Assembly: GCF_965638725.1 (NCBI RefSeq)
Contig: NC_134970.1
Location: 2,857,001-2,921,000, forward strand
From: Aptenodytes patagonicus
Lineage: Eukaryota > Chordata > Aves > Sphenisciformes > Spheniscidae
Length of the DNA: 64,000 bases
Direction of reading: 5' to 3'
The stretch's first letter is position 1. Each line of letters begins with the position of its first letter. The notes beneath the pieces were generated by a model, which worked only from the letters and a program-made list of their open reading frames with translations, was not told the origin of the DNA and made no database searches. Positions 25,173 through 34,645 of the stretch are shown here, one piece after another. The position numbers were made by a program, and so were the translations under genes.

Positions 25173-27237
25173 TTTTGTGACAGTTGAGGTCTAAATGAAT
25201 GCGGAGGGGGAAGGTGAGGGATCCTGGAAGGAAAATAATCAGTACTTATTGTGTGTAATTGGCAGCCTGTCAACTCCTCAGCTCAGGAGTAGTGCCTCTC
25301 TGCAGCAGCAAGAGGCGGAGAGCGATGCTTGCATCGTTGTAAAACCCTCATGGCCACGCTTCCAGCTTCACCCAGTCATCTCCCTGTGAGTTATTTGGCT
25401 GATGGCAAGAGGGGAAGAAAGAGAAAAGGGAGAATGCAGAAACTGTCCCAGCTCTACCTGTCTACTAACACTTGTGCAGTGATGGAGGTCAAATGCATGT
25501 GCTCTGTGAAGTTAGGGAACACTAATTTGCACCATGTTTGGGGATAACATGGAGTTTTATCTCTGCCCAGTGTAGCTGTGGCAAGGCTATGGTCTAGCAC
25601 ACTGCTGGTTCAGCGGCTCCTCCTGCGTACACACTTCGCATCCCTCTCGGCCCTCTGACAAGCAGCCGTTCCAGCTCTGCGAGGTCTGACCTGCTCCGCC
25701 AAGCATGGCCTCCAGCACTGGTTGCCTCAGCGTGCTGAGGAGGGAGGCGAGTGTTGTCCTGGAGATGTTCCCTGTAGAAGTCTTTTCCTCTCCACTGTAA
25801 TCGAGGCAAAGAATTTAGAGGGGGGCCGGGCTGCAAAACTGGATTTTCACCTCGTTTCTTCTGATGGGTTCACTCTCTGCAGCTAAGTAAGGGAACCTCT
25901 GTACCAGCTAGCTGCTCTGGCATGGAGGGGGTGTACAGGCAGGCGGGTAGCAGTTACAGCTTCCCCGCAGCCAGGGAGGGAGCAAGCGGAGATAAACTCC
26001 TCCGCCTGCGTGTCTCACATTCTGTTCAGCCTCCTTCATCCAAAGGACCCGAGGCACTTGGGGGCTGTGCTCTGGTGGGACAGGAGGCAGAAGCTTCTGT
26101 GCAAATTGGGAGCACACTGCACAGTCCAGAAATGGGTCATAAGCTGAAGCACATTCAGGCCAGCAGGACCTGTTATGCCTTGTCCCCACAGAGAAACTCG
26201 GTGGTGGCTCATTTAGGGTGAGAAGTTAGACCACGTGAATTCTGAGAATTAGACTGCAGTATGTTTTACTCCTAAATTGATGTCTGTGCAGTAGCTTAAT
26301 GTCACCCTTCTTGCTAACCCATTCTACCTCTCCCAGCATAACTACAGACCATCTTCCCAAGATGCTTTTAGGAAAACAGCAGTTTGGTGGACTAGCCTAG
26401 ATGCTGGTAACCTTGCAGGATTTCTTACATTTGTAGACTGACATAGTGGCAGGCTCATGACAGGTTTCTAAAAGGCATCTGCTTACTCTTGCCTTTGCTG
26501 CTTAGCCCCTGTCCTGATCTGGTGGCCTCTCTCCTCTGAAGAAGGCAGTGGAGAAGGGAGCACATTACAGGGCAAATAAATGACTCAGACTAATGAGTAA
26601 GGTAATTGCCGTTCACTGTTAGATGAGGCTAAAGTGGGTCAGGTTTGTTTGTGAAACTCCATGGAGGCACCATCTGTTCTCTGTGCCCCATCTCAGGGGC
26701 TGGAGACAGGATTTGGGTGAAACTGCTTCCCTGGGAGCTTGTGGAGCAGCATGGAGGATGCCCCGGTCATTAGGCAGTGGCGTGGGTCTCTAGAGGTGAC
26801 CCTGTGTGACTGCAGGCGAGTGCCTGCAGCCCTTATCCTCGAAGGGGACTCTTAATTGATTTCAATGGGAGAGGGGGACCCTAAATCCTTTGTCTCTCTG
26901 CTACAACTGCCCATCTATAAGATGAGGCTGGACAGGACACTGAGAGGTCATTAGACTTCCCTTAGCCTGAAGGCGGGATTGGATTTTCCCAAACCATGTC
27001 TGACAGGTGCCTGTCTCACCTGTCACAAGCCCTTGGAGAGAAACCTGGCACTAATGTAGTTCATGTCTTTTAACCCTGCCACTCTCCCAGATGTCCTCTC
27101 TTCATCCTCCCATGCCTGCAAGCCTGTTGGGATGGGGACCGTCTCTTTCAGCGATGACGTGCCTGTGTGGTACCTGGTTTTAGCCCTTTCCTCTGCCCTG
27201 GACCCCTCTGTGTCTAACAAGCTCTCTCTTCTCTCAG

Positions 27238-27517
27238 ACCACAGCATGTGAGCAGAAGGGGAAGCCTGGAGTGGGATCCCTGCCTGCCCACGCCTGGACT
27301 TGACATTGCTGGAGCCACATCTTGCAATAAGAGGAAGGGGAAAAGATGGTTCATTCACCGTTGCTAAAAATGGGAGGCAGCATCTGTCCAGCAGACCAGG
27401 AAGGAAAGCTCCAGACCATGCCTGTGGGGCATCCCTGGGAGTGCCGCAGCCAAAGTGACACAGCCCTCTGTCAGTAAGGGGTGTAGGGGCAACACGGCTC
27501 GGAGAGCCTGGGTCAGC
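27238..27517 (+). other. SLC45A3: Predicted 5'UTR part of SLC45A3 exon 2
   Basis: A pyrimidine-rich acceptor (CTCTCTCTTCTCTCAG ending at 27237) precedes the first coding exon by 280 bp with no better acceptor between, so the exon probably begins at 27238. The segment contains an immediate AUG-stop at 27246-27251 and a 43-codon upstream ORF at 27346-27477 whose AUG has A at -3 and G at +4. Both would be met by scanning ribosomes before the main start. The exon boundary is predicted from sequence alone. Confidence 0.5.
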
Positions 27518-27665
27518 ATGCTCTTCCACAACCGCAAGACCCAGCTCCTGCTGGTCAACTCCCTGACGTTCGGCCTGGAGGTCTGCCTGGCTGCAGGGAT
27601 AACCTATGTGCCTCCGCTGCTGCTGGAAGTGGGTGTGGAGGAGAAGTTCATGACCATGGTTTTGG
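27518..27665 (+). CDS. SLC45A3: SLC45A3 coding exon 1
   Basis: This exon encodes residues 1-49 and the first base of Gly50: the start and membrane helix 1 (about residues 9-31), through VGVEEKFMTMVL. The donor is G|GTAGGC. The ATG has A at -3 (AGCATGC), an acceptable initiation context. The in-frame sequence just upstream still reads AWVS, matching WVS before this point in human, so the ancestral protein began further 5'. Confidence 0.93.
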
Positions 27666-30600
27666 GTAGGCAGTTTTTCTCTCATCTTTGAGGTGCTTGT
27701 TTCCCCTTCGAGTCTGGAGGGCAGGGGCAAATAAGGGCATGGAGGCTTGTCTCTGCAGGGTGGTTGCAGGGCTACTGTTATATCAGGGCAGCCTTGTGTT
27801 TGGAGGAGGGGGCTGTGACCCAGTGAAGCTTACTGAGTTCCTGAAACGTCCCAGGCTTTTTTTACAGTGCATACAGACCAGTGTTCTCCAGATCTGTCCC
27901 CCTAACACCACCTCTTTCTCTTTTCCAGGGATAGGACCTGTCCTTGGCTTGGTTTTTGTCCCGCTGATCGGATCCGCCAGCGACCACTGGCATAGCAGCT
28001 ATGGCCGAAGGCGACCTTTCATCTGGATGCTTTGCCTGGGAGTCCTGCTGAGCCTCTTCGTGATCCCACATGCCAGCAGCCTGGCCAGCCTGTTTGCCCT
28101 CAACACTCGCCCCCTAGAGATTGCCTTCCTCATCCTGGGCATTGGGTTACTGGATTTCTGCGGCCAGGTCTGCTTCACTCCGCTGGAGGCCCTGCTCTCA
28201 GACCTCTTCCAGGAGCCAGACAACTGCCGCCAGGCCTTCTCCATGTATGCCTTCATGATCAGCTTGGGGGGCTGCATTGGCTACCTGCTTCCAGCCATTG
28301 ACTGGGGTGGCAGCTTTCTGGCCCCGTACTTGGGAGGGCAGGAGACCTGCCTCTTCAGCCTCCTTACCATCATTTTCCTTGGCTGTGTGCTGGCTACGCT
28401 CTTTGTGACAGAAGAGGCAGCCACCCAGGCAGATGTTCTGGACGGCCCAGCGCTGAAGGACGCTCCTCCTAAGCCCTCACCTCCTGCGTGCTGCTCTTGC
28501 CAGCTCTCCAGGAGCTCATGTCTCCTGCAGGCCAGGCACATAATGCAGGCCCTGAGAAACCTCTGCACGCTGGTGCCACGGCTTCACAGCCTCTACTGCC
28601 GCATCCCCAAGGTCATCCGGCGCCTGTTCATGGCCGAGCTCTGCAGCTGGATGGCACTCATGACTTTCATGCTGTTCTACACAGACTTTGTTGGGGAAGG
28701 GCTGTACCACGGCGTCCCCAGAGCCAAGCCAGGCACAGATGCCAGACGCCACTACGATGAAGGTGAGAAGTGAACCAGCTGCTCTGAGGCTGCAGCAATT
28801 GTTCCCTAGGACAGAAGCGTTTAGTGGGAGCTAGGAATGGGCTCAGCTCTGCTAGTGATGCAAAAAAACGTTACAGGAAACTAGATTTTCTGCAGATGGG
28901 TCAGGAAAAAACCTTCCCCCATGGCCCCCAGAGTGGGGGGGCCACTCCCAGGCACAGTGGACCAAATAGGGAAACGCCTCTTTGTCCTCCGAGCTACCTA
29001 GCACAGAACTAGGTCTGGCAGTGCAGCCCTGGCCTGGGGCTGAATTGCTAAGTGGCAGAATGGTCTGGCAGGTTGCATGCTGAACAGGACGTATCCAGCT
29101 CTGTCTGCAAGCTGTGGTTGCCACTGCCAGGTCCCTTCACTGCTCTTCCCTCCTTTTTAAATGAGGGGTGATGGTGCTCCCCATCTCTTGGACAGCAGGG
29201 GTTGGAAAGCCAGGACATGCTTAGTAGCAGTGAGGTGGGCTTTGCTGCATCTTCCTTTCATGCTACTGTGAGGTTCCCATCTCACATCTGTATCTGGGGA
29301 GCCCTCGAGCAGCTTCCTCCATTCTCACCCCTCTCTCCAGGGCTTTCTGATAGTGCTCACCAATGGAGTCTGTAGCTGCCATGTCCACATCATGGGATAC
29401 GGCTCACTGCAGCACGTTACCTGCTTACTGTTGTTGCCTGCTGTCCCGTTTTGGCTGCTGTGTTGTGCCAGAGTCTTGACTCTCTGCCTAGCCATTCTTT
29501 TCCTCTCCCTGATCTAAGTCTTTTATTCTTGGAGGCACCTTCCCGGCCCTCCTCCTCCATCTTGCCCTCTGAGTTTTCCACTCACTGCCTCCGTGAGCTC
29601 TGCAGTACACTGCCTCTTTGTGCTGAGTGTCTGTTTAACTTAGAGGGAGCTTAATTATTATTTAACACTTGCACTGTATAGCTTCCAGCAGGTCAGGACT
29701 CCATTGTGCTAGCTGTCATAGAAACATGTGTTGAGTAATGATCCTTGCTCCAAAGGGTTAATGGTTTTAATTCCCTGAAATCTGATAGATCTTTGCAAAG
29801 GGTAAGGTCCGGATTGCTACCGGATACTGCAGTCGTTCAGTGGATGTTGTATACTTTACCTTGGCTTAAGCACAATTCCTTGTTCCTTTTGTTCTGTTGC
29901 TGGTTTTGGCATCTGATAACAACAGATCCTGGTTCATGAGCAGGTGACAGATCCTGGGTTAAGAGTAGGAAGGTGCAAACAGCAACGACTTCCAAAGACA
30001 AGAATAGCATTTGGATTCCTATCTCCCATTGCCCCTCTGGTTAGACTGGGGTGCCCAGGAGCACGTGTAGGAAATACTCGCTGCTGGTGGGGGGTGGGAG
30101 CTGCAGTCTGCCTGGTGCAACCCCGGGGATACGTTAGGTGATGCTGCTCTGCTTCCTGACCCGGCCATGTGGTTGTCAGGGCTGTTTGCGGCTGTGCCAC
30201 ACTCTGCGTGGACTGTACTGAGTTGGGCTCCGAAGGGAGAGGGAAGGAGGCCCAAAGGTGTTTGGCTGTGTGAAGCCCGGGTGCAGTCATGGCAGTGTCT
30301 GTCACCACTTCTGCTTAAACCTGCAGGTGTCCGGATGGGTAGTTTGGGCCTCTTCCTCCAATGCGTCACATCCATCTTCTTTTCGACAATCATGGACCGG
30401 ATGGTGAAGCAGTTTGGGACGCGGGCGGTCTACCTGGCCAGCGTGGTGTTCTTCCCCGTGGCTGCCTTCGTCATGTGCCTTTCCCACAGTGTCATCGTTG
30501 TTACCATCTCAGCTGCTCTGACGGGCTTCACCTTCTCTGCACTCCAGATCCTGCCATACACACTGGCATCGCTGTACCATCATGATAAACAGGTAGGGAT

Positions 30601-33600
30601 CTGCTCCAGAGGGCAACGTGCCAGGTAGCTGTGAGGACAGCTTGGCCAGCCTCTTTTGCCACTTGTAGCTGGTAGAAGTGGTTCAGCCCATGGAGGAGAA
30701 ACACATGCCTGTGTGCAAAGGTTTTCCACATGTGCCTCTTGTCTCTAGGCTGTGTCTTCTCTGAAGATTCATCTGAAATGGAGGAGATAAGAGAGTTTAG
30801 CATCTCCTTCCTTAGGCATCCCCTGCTCACAACAAGCGTTATGCAATTTTAAAAAGTGGGCAGTGGGTAAGATGGGAGAAATCAGCTAGGATTGGTGTAT
30901 CAAAAGGGATGTCCTATGTTCCTCTGTGTTCTGCATGTTTTTAGGGAAACTGGTGCAGGAGAGTTATACCTGTGTGCATTCTGCAACCAAGTCACATCTG
31001 CAGCACTGCCAACCTGAGGTGCTAAAAAGCTCAAGAATTTTCAGCCCTTAGAGGTCCTGCTTTCCAATTTTTGTCCATAGCATGAAGATCAGTAAAATGA
31101 AAACTGAGATTCTATTCCCCTAGCTCCAAGAAAAATAAACGTTGTGAAACTTTTGACACCAACACAAAACACAAAAGCTAGTAATCCTGTCCCACAGATG
31201 TTATCCTTGTGGAAGAGTCCTAGGAGGTTCCTGAGTTGCACACTGGATTAATAGGAGTTTCTCTTGTGCTGCAAATGCAAAATTAATTTGTGGTTTGAGA
31301 GCAGTTCTTTCATCCCAATGGCAGGCGGTTCACTGTGCAGTGAAATAAGTAGGAGTTTTTACCACAGGCATCCAGATGTTCACATTGAACAAATACTTCT
31401 GACCAGCCCATCCCAATTTGCACCAGGCACCCTGTCAAAATAGAGGTACGAGGGAGTGTTCTGCTTTGCAAAACTTCAGTTTGGCTGGGATCTCCCATGG
31501 ACATAATATCAACAGAATGAAAACCAAACTCCACAGGCTGGGTATGTGAAGGCCACATGCCCAGCTGTTTGCCAAAGGCTTGACAGGGAAACACTCTTAG
31601 TACAATGAGGTGTGGGGTGTAGCTGGGTTTGGTCTCTCTGTTGCCCTAACTTGAAAGTTCCTCCTTCCTTTACCAGCTACTTTGCAGCAGGCTGCAGGGA
31701 GACTCCACAAGAAGTAGTCCCTAAAATGCCTTTTGCAGAAAATTCTCCATCTTCCCCATTTCTGCTCTCTTCTTTTTCCTTACTGTTGAAATCTGTCATG
31801 ATTTTTGTTTGCCTTCCCTCGTTCCTGCTTCCTCTCTTCCCTCTCTTTTTTTCCTTTTTTTTTTTTTTTTTAACTTTAAACGCTCCTCCCAAAGTGAATC
31901 AGCGGAAGGGGCATCCAAAGTGGCTGTTGCTTCCACCCTGTGCGGAATCGTTGGCGAAAGCCTGCAAGGCCACCTCCGCTGGAGCTGCTTACTTTGCACA
32001 GGCTGTGTAAGTTGCTCTGTTCTCCTGCATGCCCTCTCATCTTCGCATGGCCTCTAAACCTTGTCTAGAACAGGAGGAAAAGATCTGCATGTTCTAACAG
32101 CACCTGAAAGCTTGGTAGAGGTGAGATGCATGGTGGGCATTCACACCTTCTGCGGGAGATGAGGGAGAGCTAGGTTCCTCATTCTCACCGCTCCCCATCA
32201 ACTATAGAGGGAGATGAAGCTGTTGATTGAGGCACCACAGACTCCTGTGGTTGTATCCTGTGTTGCAAGGGGTGATTTTAAAGCATCAGTTCTCACTAAG
32301 CTCATTCCTGTGAGTATGTGTTTAAGTCATTTTCTCTAGGTTTAAATTAATTCTCCACACTAGGTATTCAAACACCCCTGCCAGAACTCGTATCTCTGAA
32401 TTCCTAGCCTGGATCAGTAGAAACCAAGAAAACGTGTCATGGGCCTTCAGGGCAGCTGAGCAGGCTTCTGGGAACGTCAGTGTAAAATATGAAGGGCTGG
32501 AACTATGGGGGACATCCTAGTTTGGCTCGCACAATGCCCTTTCTGTGCTGGGTTTTGAGTTGCTTTGAAGTCTGATGGCAATAGGAGGCACATGGGAGGA
32601 TTTTTAAGCTCCGCATAAGATAAGTGATGGTCCTGGATTGATGCATTTAAGAGTAAATTCATGAGCCTAGGCAGAATTGAGGAGTTGAAGGGTACAGTGA
32701 GCAGCTGAGCAGAGCTCAGGTAAAGCTTTTGGAAGATGATTGCTATTTAGAGAAGTAGTTCTCATCTGGTTTCTCTTCTCCGATTGAATCTGAAACACTT
32801 TGTGCTACAGATCTGCAGCCATGGCCTGGGGCAGCATGAACAGAGACTGGCTGGTGCTGACAAACACTAGGGCAGGGCTGGGTGTAGCTGGGTGGGTGCC
32901 AAGACTGCTGAAAGCTTTGGGATGGCCTGCAACAGAGCTGAAGTGCCCACACTCCTGCACCAGCGGTTCCCTCCTGTCGATCTTTCTCTGGGTCCTTCCT
33001 GCAAAAGGAAGGATAGTTCAGGCAAGCCCCTCTGAGCCCCGCAGCTGGGTACAGTGCTCTCTGCTCTCAAACAGGTGCTGTTTTTTTCCTTTTTATTTTC
33101 TTTGTTTGTTCAATCTCACCATGCGGATAATGGATTAACATGTCCTTCGTTATCTGCTCTACCCCATGCAGACCAGTGGTTGTGCATAATTGCAAAAGCC
33201 CTGGAGTTTTAAAGCTGGAGCTCTGCAGCATTTTCACTGTCTGCACATGACTGCCCATTATTTGTTGGCGTTAACGTGGAAAGCTTTTTGATCCAAATAC
33301 TCTGTGAATACTGCTGGAGTGAGCCATGCCCCAGAGATCTCGCAGCTTGAGCAGAGCGAGGCAAAAAAGGGTGAGAAGAAAAAGATTTTTCTTCCCCCCC
33401 CCCCCCCCTTTTCTAGCCTGAGTGAGGAGGCTTGGGTCAGGCAGATGAAGCAACTCAGCTGAGGTCATGCATGCACGGTCCGTTGCAGAGCTGAGAAAAG
33501 AGCTCTTTCCTGAGTTCCCAGCACTGTGCCATCTCGGCTGGTGTCACTTTGAAGTATCCCAGATACTAAGAAGTGGCCATGCATCCAGGGCTCTGAACTG

Positions 33601-34645
33601 TTCGTCTGCCCTTTGGGCTCTTCTGCAGGAAGGTTTTGGGTTCCTAGTCAGCCTCTTTATAAACACTTCTGTTTGCACTGGAGTGCACTGGCTCTGCGAT
33701 ACGTCCAAAGTGGGCTCTGGCCCTTCACTCCTGTCCTGCAAGTGTGCATCAGCTGATTTCAGGATGGGGTGAGCTGTAGTTGGTGCCCGGATTCCCTTGG
33801 CACCCGGTGAGGAGGTGACAACCCATGGCTCAGTGCAAAATGTCCCCAAGTGCAGAGCCTGGGCTGGCTTTGGGCTGCAACGCTCTGCTAAGCCCCAGAG
33901 CTTCAACACAACAAAGGCACCACTTGGCCAGATTCCCCCGGTGAGTCAGGGTTGCTTTGAATCCCGTGCCAGTCGGGAAAAGCCAGGCTGGCTCCTGGAG
34001 GCCATCTCACATGGGCCAGGCTCACTGCAGGCGCTCCCCACCTCTAACAGCCTGACCCAATGCACACAAAGCACAGAGTGGTTTTGCTCTCTTGCACTAA
34101 AAACGGGGACCCCTCTGCCCCCCACCTCGCTTGCTGGGTTCCGCCCTACCTACTCATTCCTCATGTGCCCTCCTTCTTTCCCCTAGGTATTTTTGCATAA
34201 ATATAAGAGCAAAGAGGAGGAAGACGCAGCTCGATTGGACAAGAAATCAGCCTTCTCTAAAGGCCACCTTTCCAGCCAGAAGCTGCCTTACCAGAATGGA
34301 CATGCTGGGAGCCTCTTCTCTTCTTCTTCCTCTTCCTCCTTGTCTCCTCCAGCCGCTGGCTCGGCTCTGTGCGTCAGCTCCTCCTGCGATGTCTCGCTCA
34401 TGATGATGGGGGGAGAACCGGACCCGGTGGCTCCCAGCCGAGGGATCTGCCTGGACCTGGCTATTTTGGACAGTGCTTTCCTCCTCTCTCAGGTTGTCCC
34501 CTCCCTCTTCATGGGGTCCATCGTCCAGTTTACGCAGTCAGTGACTGCCTACATGGTGTCAGCTGCTGGCTTTGGCCTGGTAGCCATTTACTTTGCAACC
34601 AAAGTTGTCTTTGATAAGAGTGACATGGCGAAGTGTTCAGTGTGA
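27518..34645 (+). CDS. SLC45A3: SLC45A3 (prostein), sugar/H+ transporter, 4 coding exons
   Basis: Joining 27518-27665, 27929-28762, 30327-30592 and 34187-34645 gives an uninterrupted 568-residue protein; all introns are GT-AG and phases match. It is collinear with human SLC45A3 (553 residues by memory), with near-identical blocks such as LTFGLEVCLAAGITYVPPLL, LLDFCGQVCFTPLEALLSDL, LCSWMALMTF and the C-terminal RGICLDLAILDSAFLLSQ. The family is the SLC45/GPH branch of the major facilitator superfamily: 12 membrane helices, proton-coupled sugar uptake, with the SLC45 signature GRRRPF at residues 75-80 between helices 2 and 3. In mammals the gene is androgen-responsive in prostate and also acts in oligodendrocyte lipid metabolism. 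The chosen start is the first in-frame ATG. The codon aligned to the human initiator is ACG at 27494-27496, so the true N-terminus may be eight residues longer if ACG is used. Identification is firm; transport in this species is inferred. Confidence 0.96.
27929..28762 (+). CDS. SLC45A3: SLC45A3 coding exon 2
   Basis: The acceptor CTTTTCCAG precedes GGATAGGACC, completing Gly50 and continuing IGPVLGLV. The exon spans residues 50-327 plus one base: helices 2-6, the GRRRPF signature (75-80), the large cytoplasmic loop with the Cys-rich segment ACCSCQLSRSSC, and helix 7 at ELCSWMALMTFMLFYTDFVG. It ends in ...HYDE and a split Gly, donor G|GTGAGA. It is the largest coding exon, as in human. Confidence 0.96.
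28900..29010 (+). repeat. Possible eroded amniote repeat in SLC45A3 intron
   Basis: 'GGGTCAGGAAAAAACCTTCC' followed by CCCC, 'GTGGACCAAATAGGG' and 'CGCCTCTTTGTCCTC' loosely follows a turtle/crocodile-type repeat ('GGGTCAGGAAGGAATTTTCC ... GCCTTCCTCTGA'). Similarity is weak and judged by eye only. Confidence 0.25.
29651..29762 (+). repeat. Ancient amniote interspersed repeat (copy A)
   Basis: Landmarks in order are TAATTATTATTTAACACTT, 'CAGGACTCCATTGTGCTAGC', 'CATAGAAACATG' and 'CCTTGCTCCAAAGGGTTAA'. They parallel a widespread amniote element reading 'TTATTATTTGTATTAC ... GGGCCCCATTGTGCTAGGC ... GTACAAACACA ... CCCTGCCCCAAAGAGCTTACA'. The copy is old and lies in SLC45A3 intron 3 of the coding numbering (28763-30326). 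The family name is left open. Confidence 0.6.
30327..30592 (+). CDS. SLC45A3: SLC45A3 coding exon 3
   Basis: The acceptor CCTGCAG precedes GTGTCCGGATGG, completing the split Gly and giving VRMGSLGLFLQC. The exon covers residues 328-416 with helices 8-10 (SIFFSTIMDRMVKQFGTRAV, then YLASVVFFPVAAFVMCLSHS) and ends at LASLYHHDKQ in phase 0 with donor CAG|GTAGGG. Confidence 0.95.
31855..31871. repeat. Poly-T tract (17 T)
   Basis: A 17-base T run sits at the end of an 80-bp pyrimidine-rich tract inside the last SLC45A3 intron. It could be the tail of a minus-strand retroelement, but no body was recognised. Confidence 0.85.
33394..33408. repeat. Poly-C tract (15 C)
   Basis: An uninterrupted C run in the last SLC45A3 intron is flanked by T-rich sequence. 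Confidence 0.9.
34187..34645 (+). CDS. SLC45A3: SLC45A3 coding exon 4 (terminal)
   Basis: The acceptor TTTCCCCTAG precedes GTATTTTTGCAT, giving VFLHKYKSKEEEDAARL. A hydrophilic cytoplasmic loop follows with a seven-serine run at residues 461-467, then the conserved final helices RGICLDLAILDSAFLLSQ ... FMGSIVQFTQSVTAYMVSAA and the C-terminus DKSDMAKCSV before TGA at 34643-34645. The loop is more basic and longer than in human, which accounts for much of the size difference. Confidence 0.95.
   Translation, partial: VFLHKYKSKEEEDAARLDKKSAFSKGHLSSQKLPYQNGHAGSLFSSSSSSSLSPPAAGSALCVSSSCDVSLMMMGGEPDPVAPSRGICLDLAILDSAFLLSQVVPSLFMGSIVQFTQSVTAYMVSAAGFGLVAIYFATKVVFDKSDMAKCSV

Larger units (their letters stand above)
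8028..27237 (+). other. Candidate SLC45A3 intron 1 / non-coding region
   Basis: No coding exon was recognised across these 19 kb. If exon 1 lies in the island at 7.28-8.08 kb, this is intron 1, running from the donor after 8027 to the acceptor ending at 27237. It contains an ancient CR1-like fragment, an avian CR1 3' end, a TATA/MEF2/AP-1 motif cluster and MIR-like debris (listed separately). Open frames, including a 247-codon one on the minus strand at 22354-23097, show no family resemblance. Confidence 0.45.

Noticed and set aside
27023-27730. 235-codon minus-strand frame over SLC45A3 exon 1
   Set aside because: Antisense shadow of a real coding exon and its leader, with no domain.
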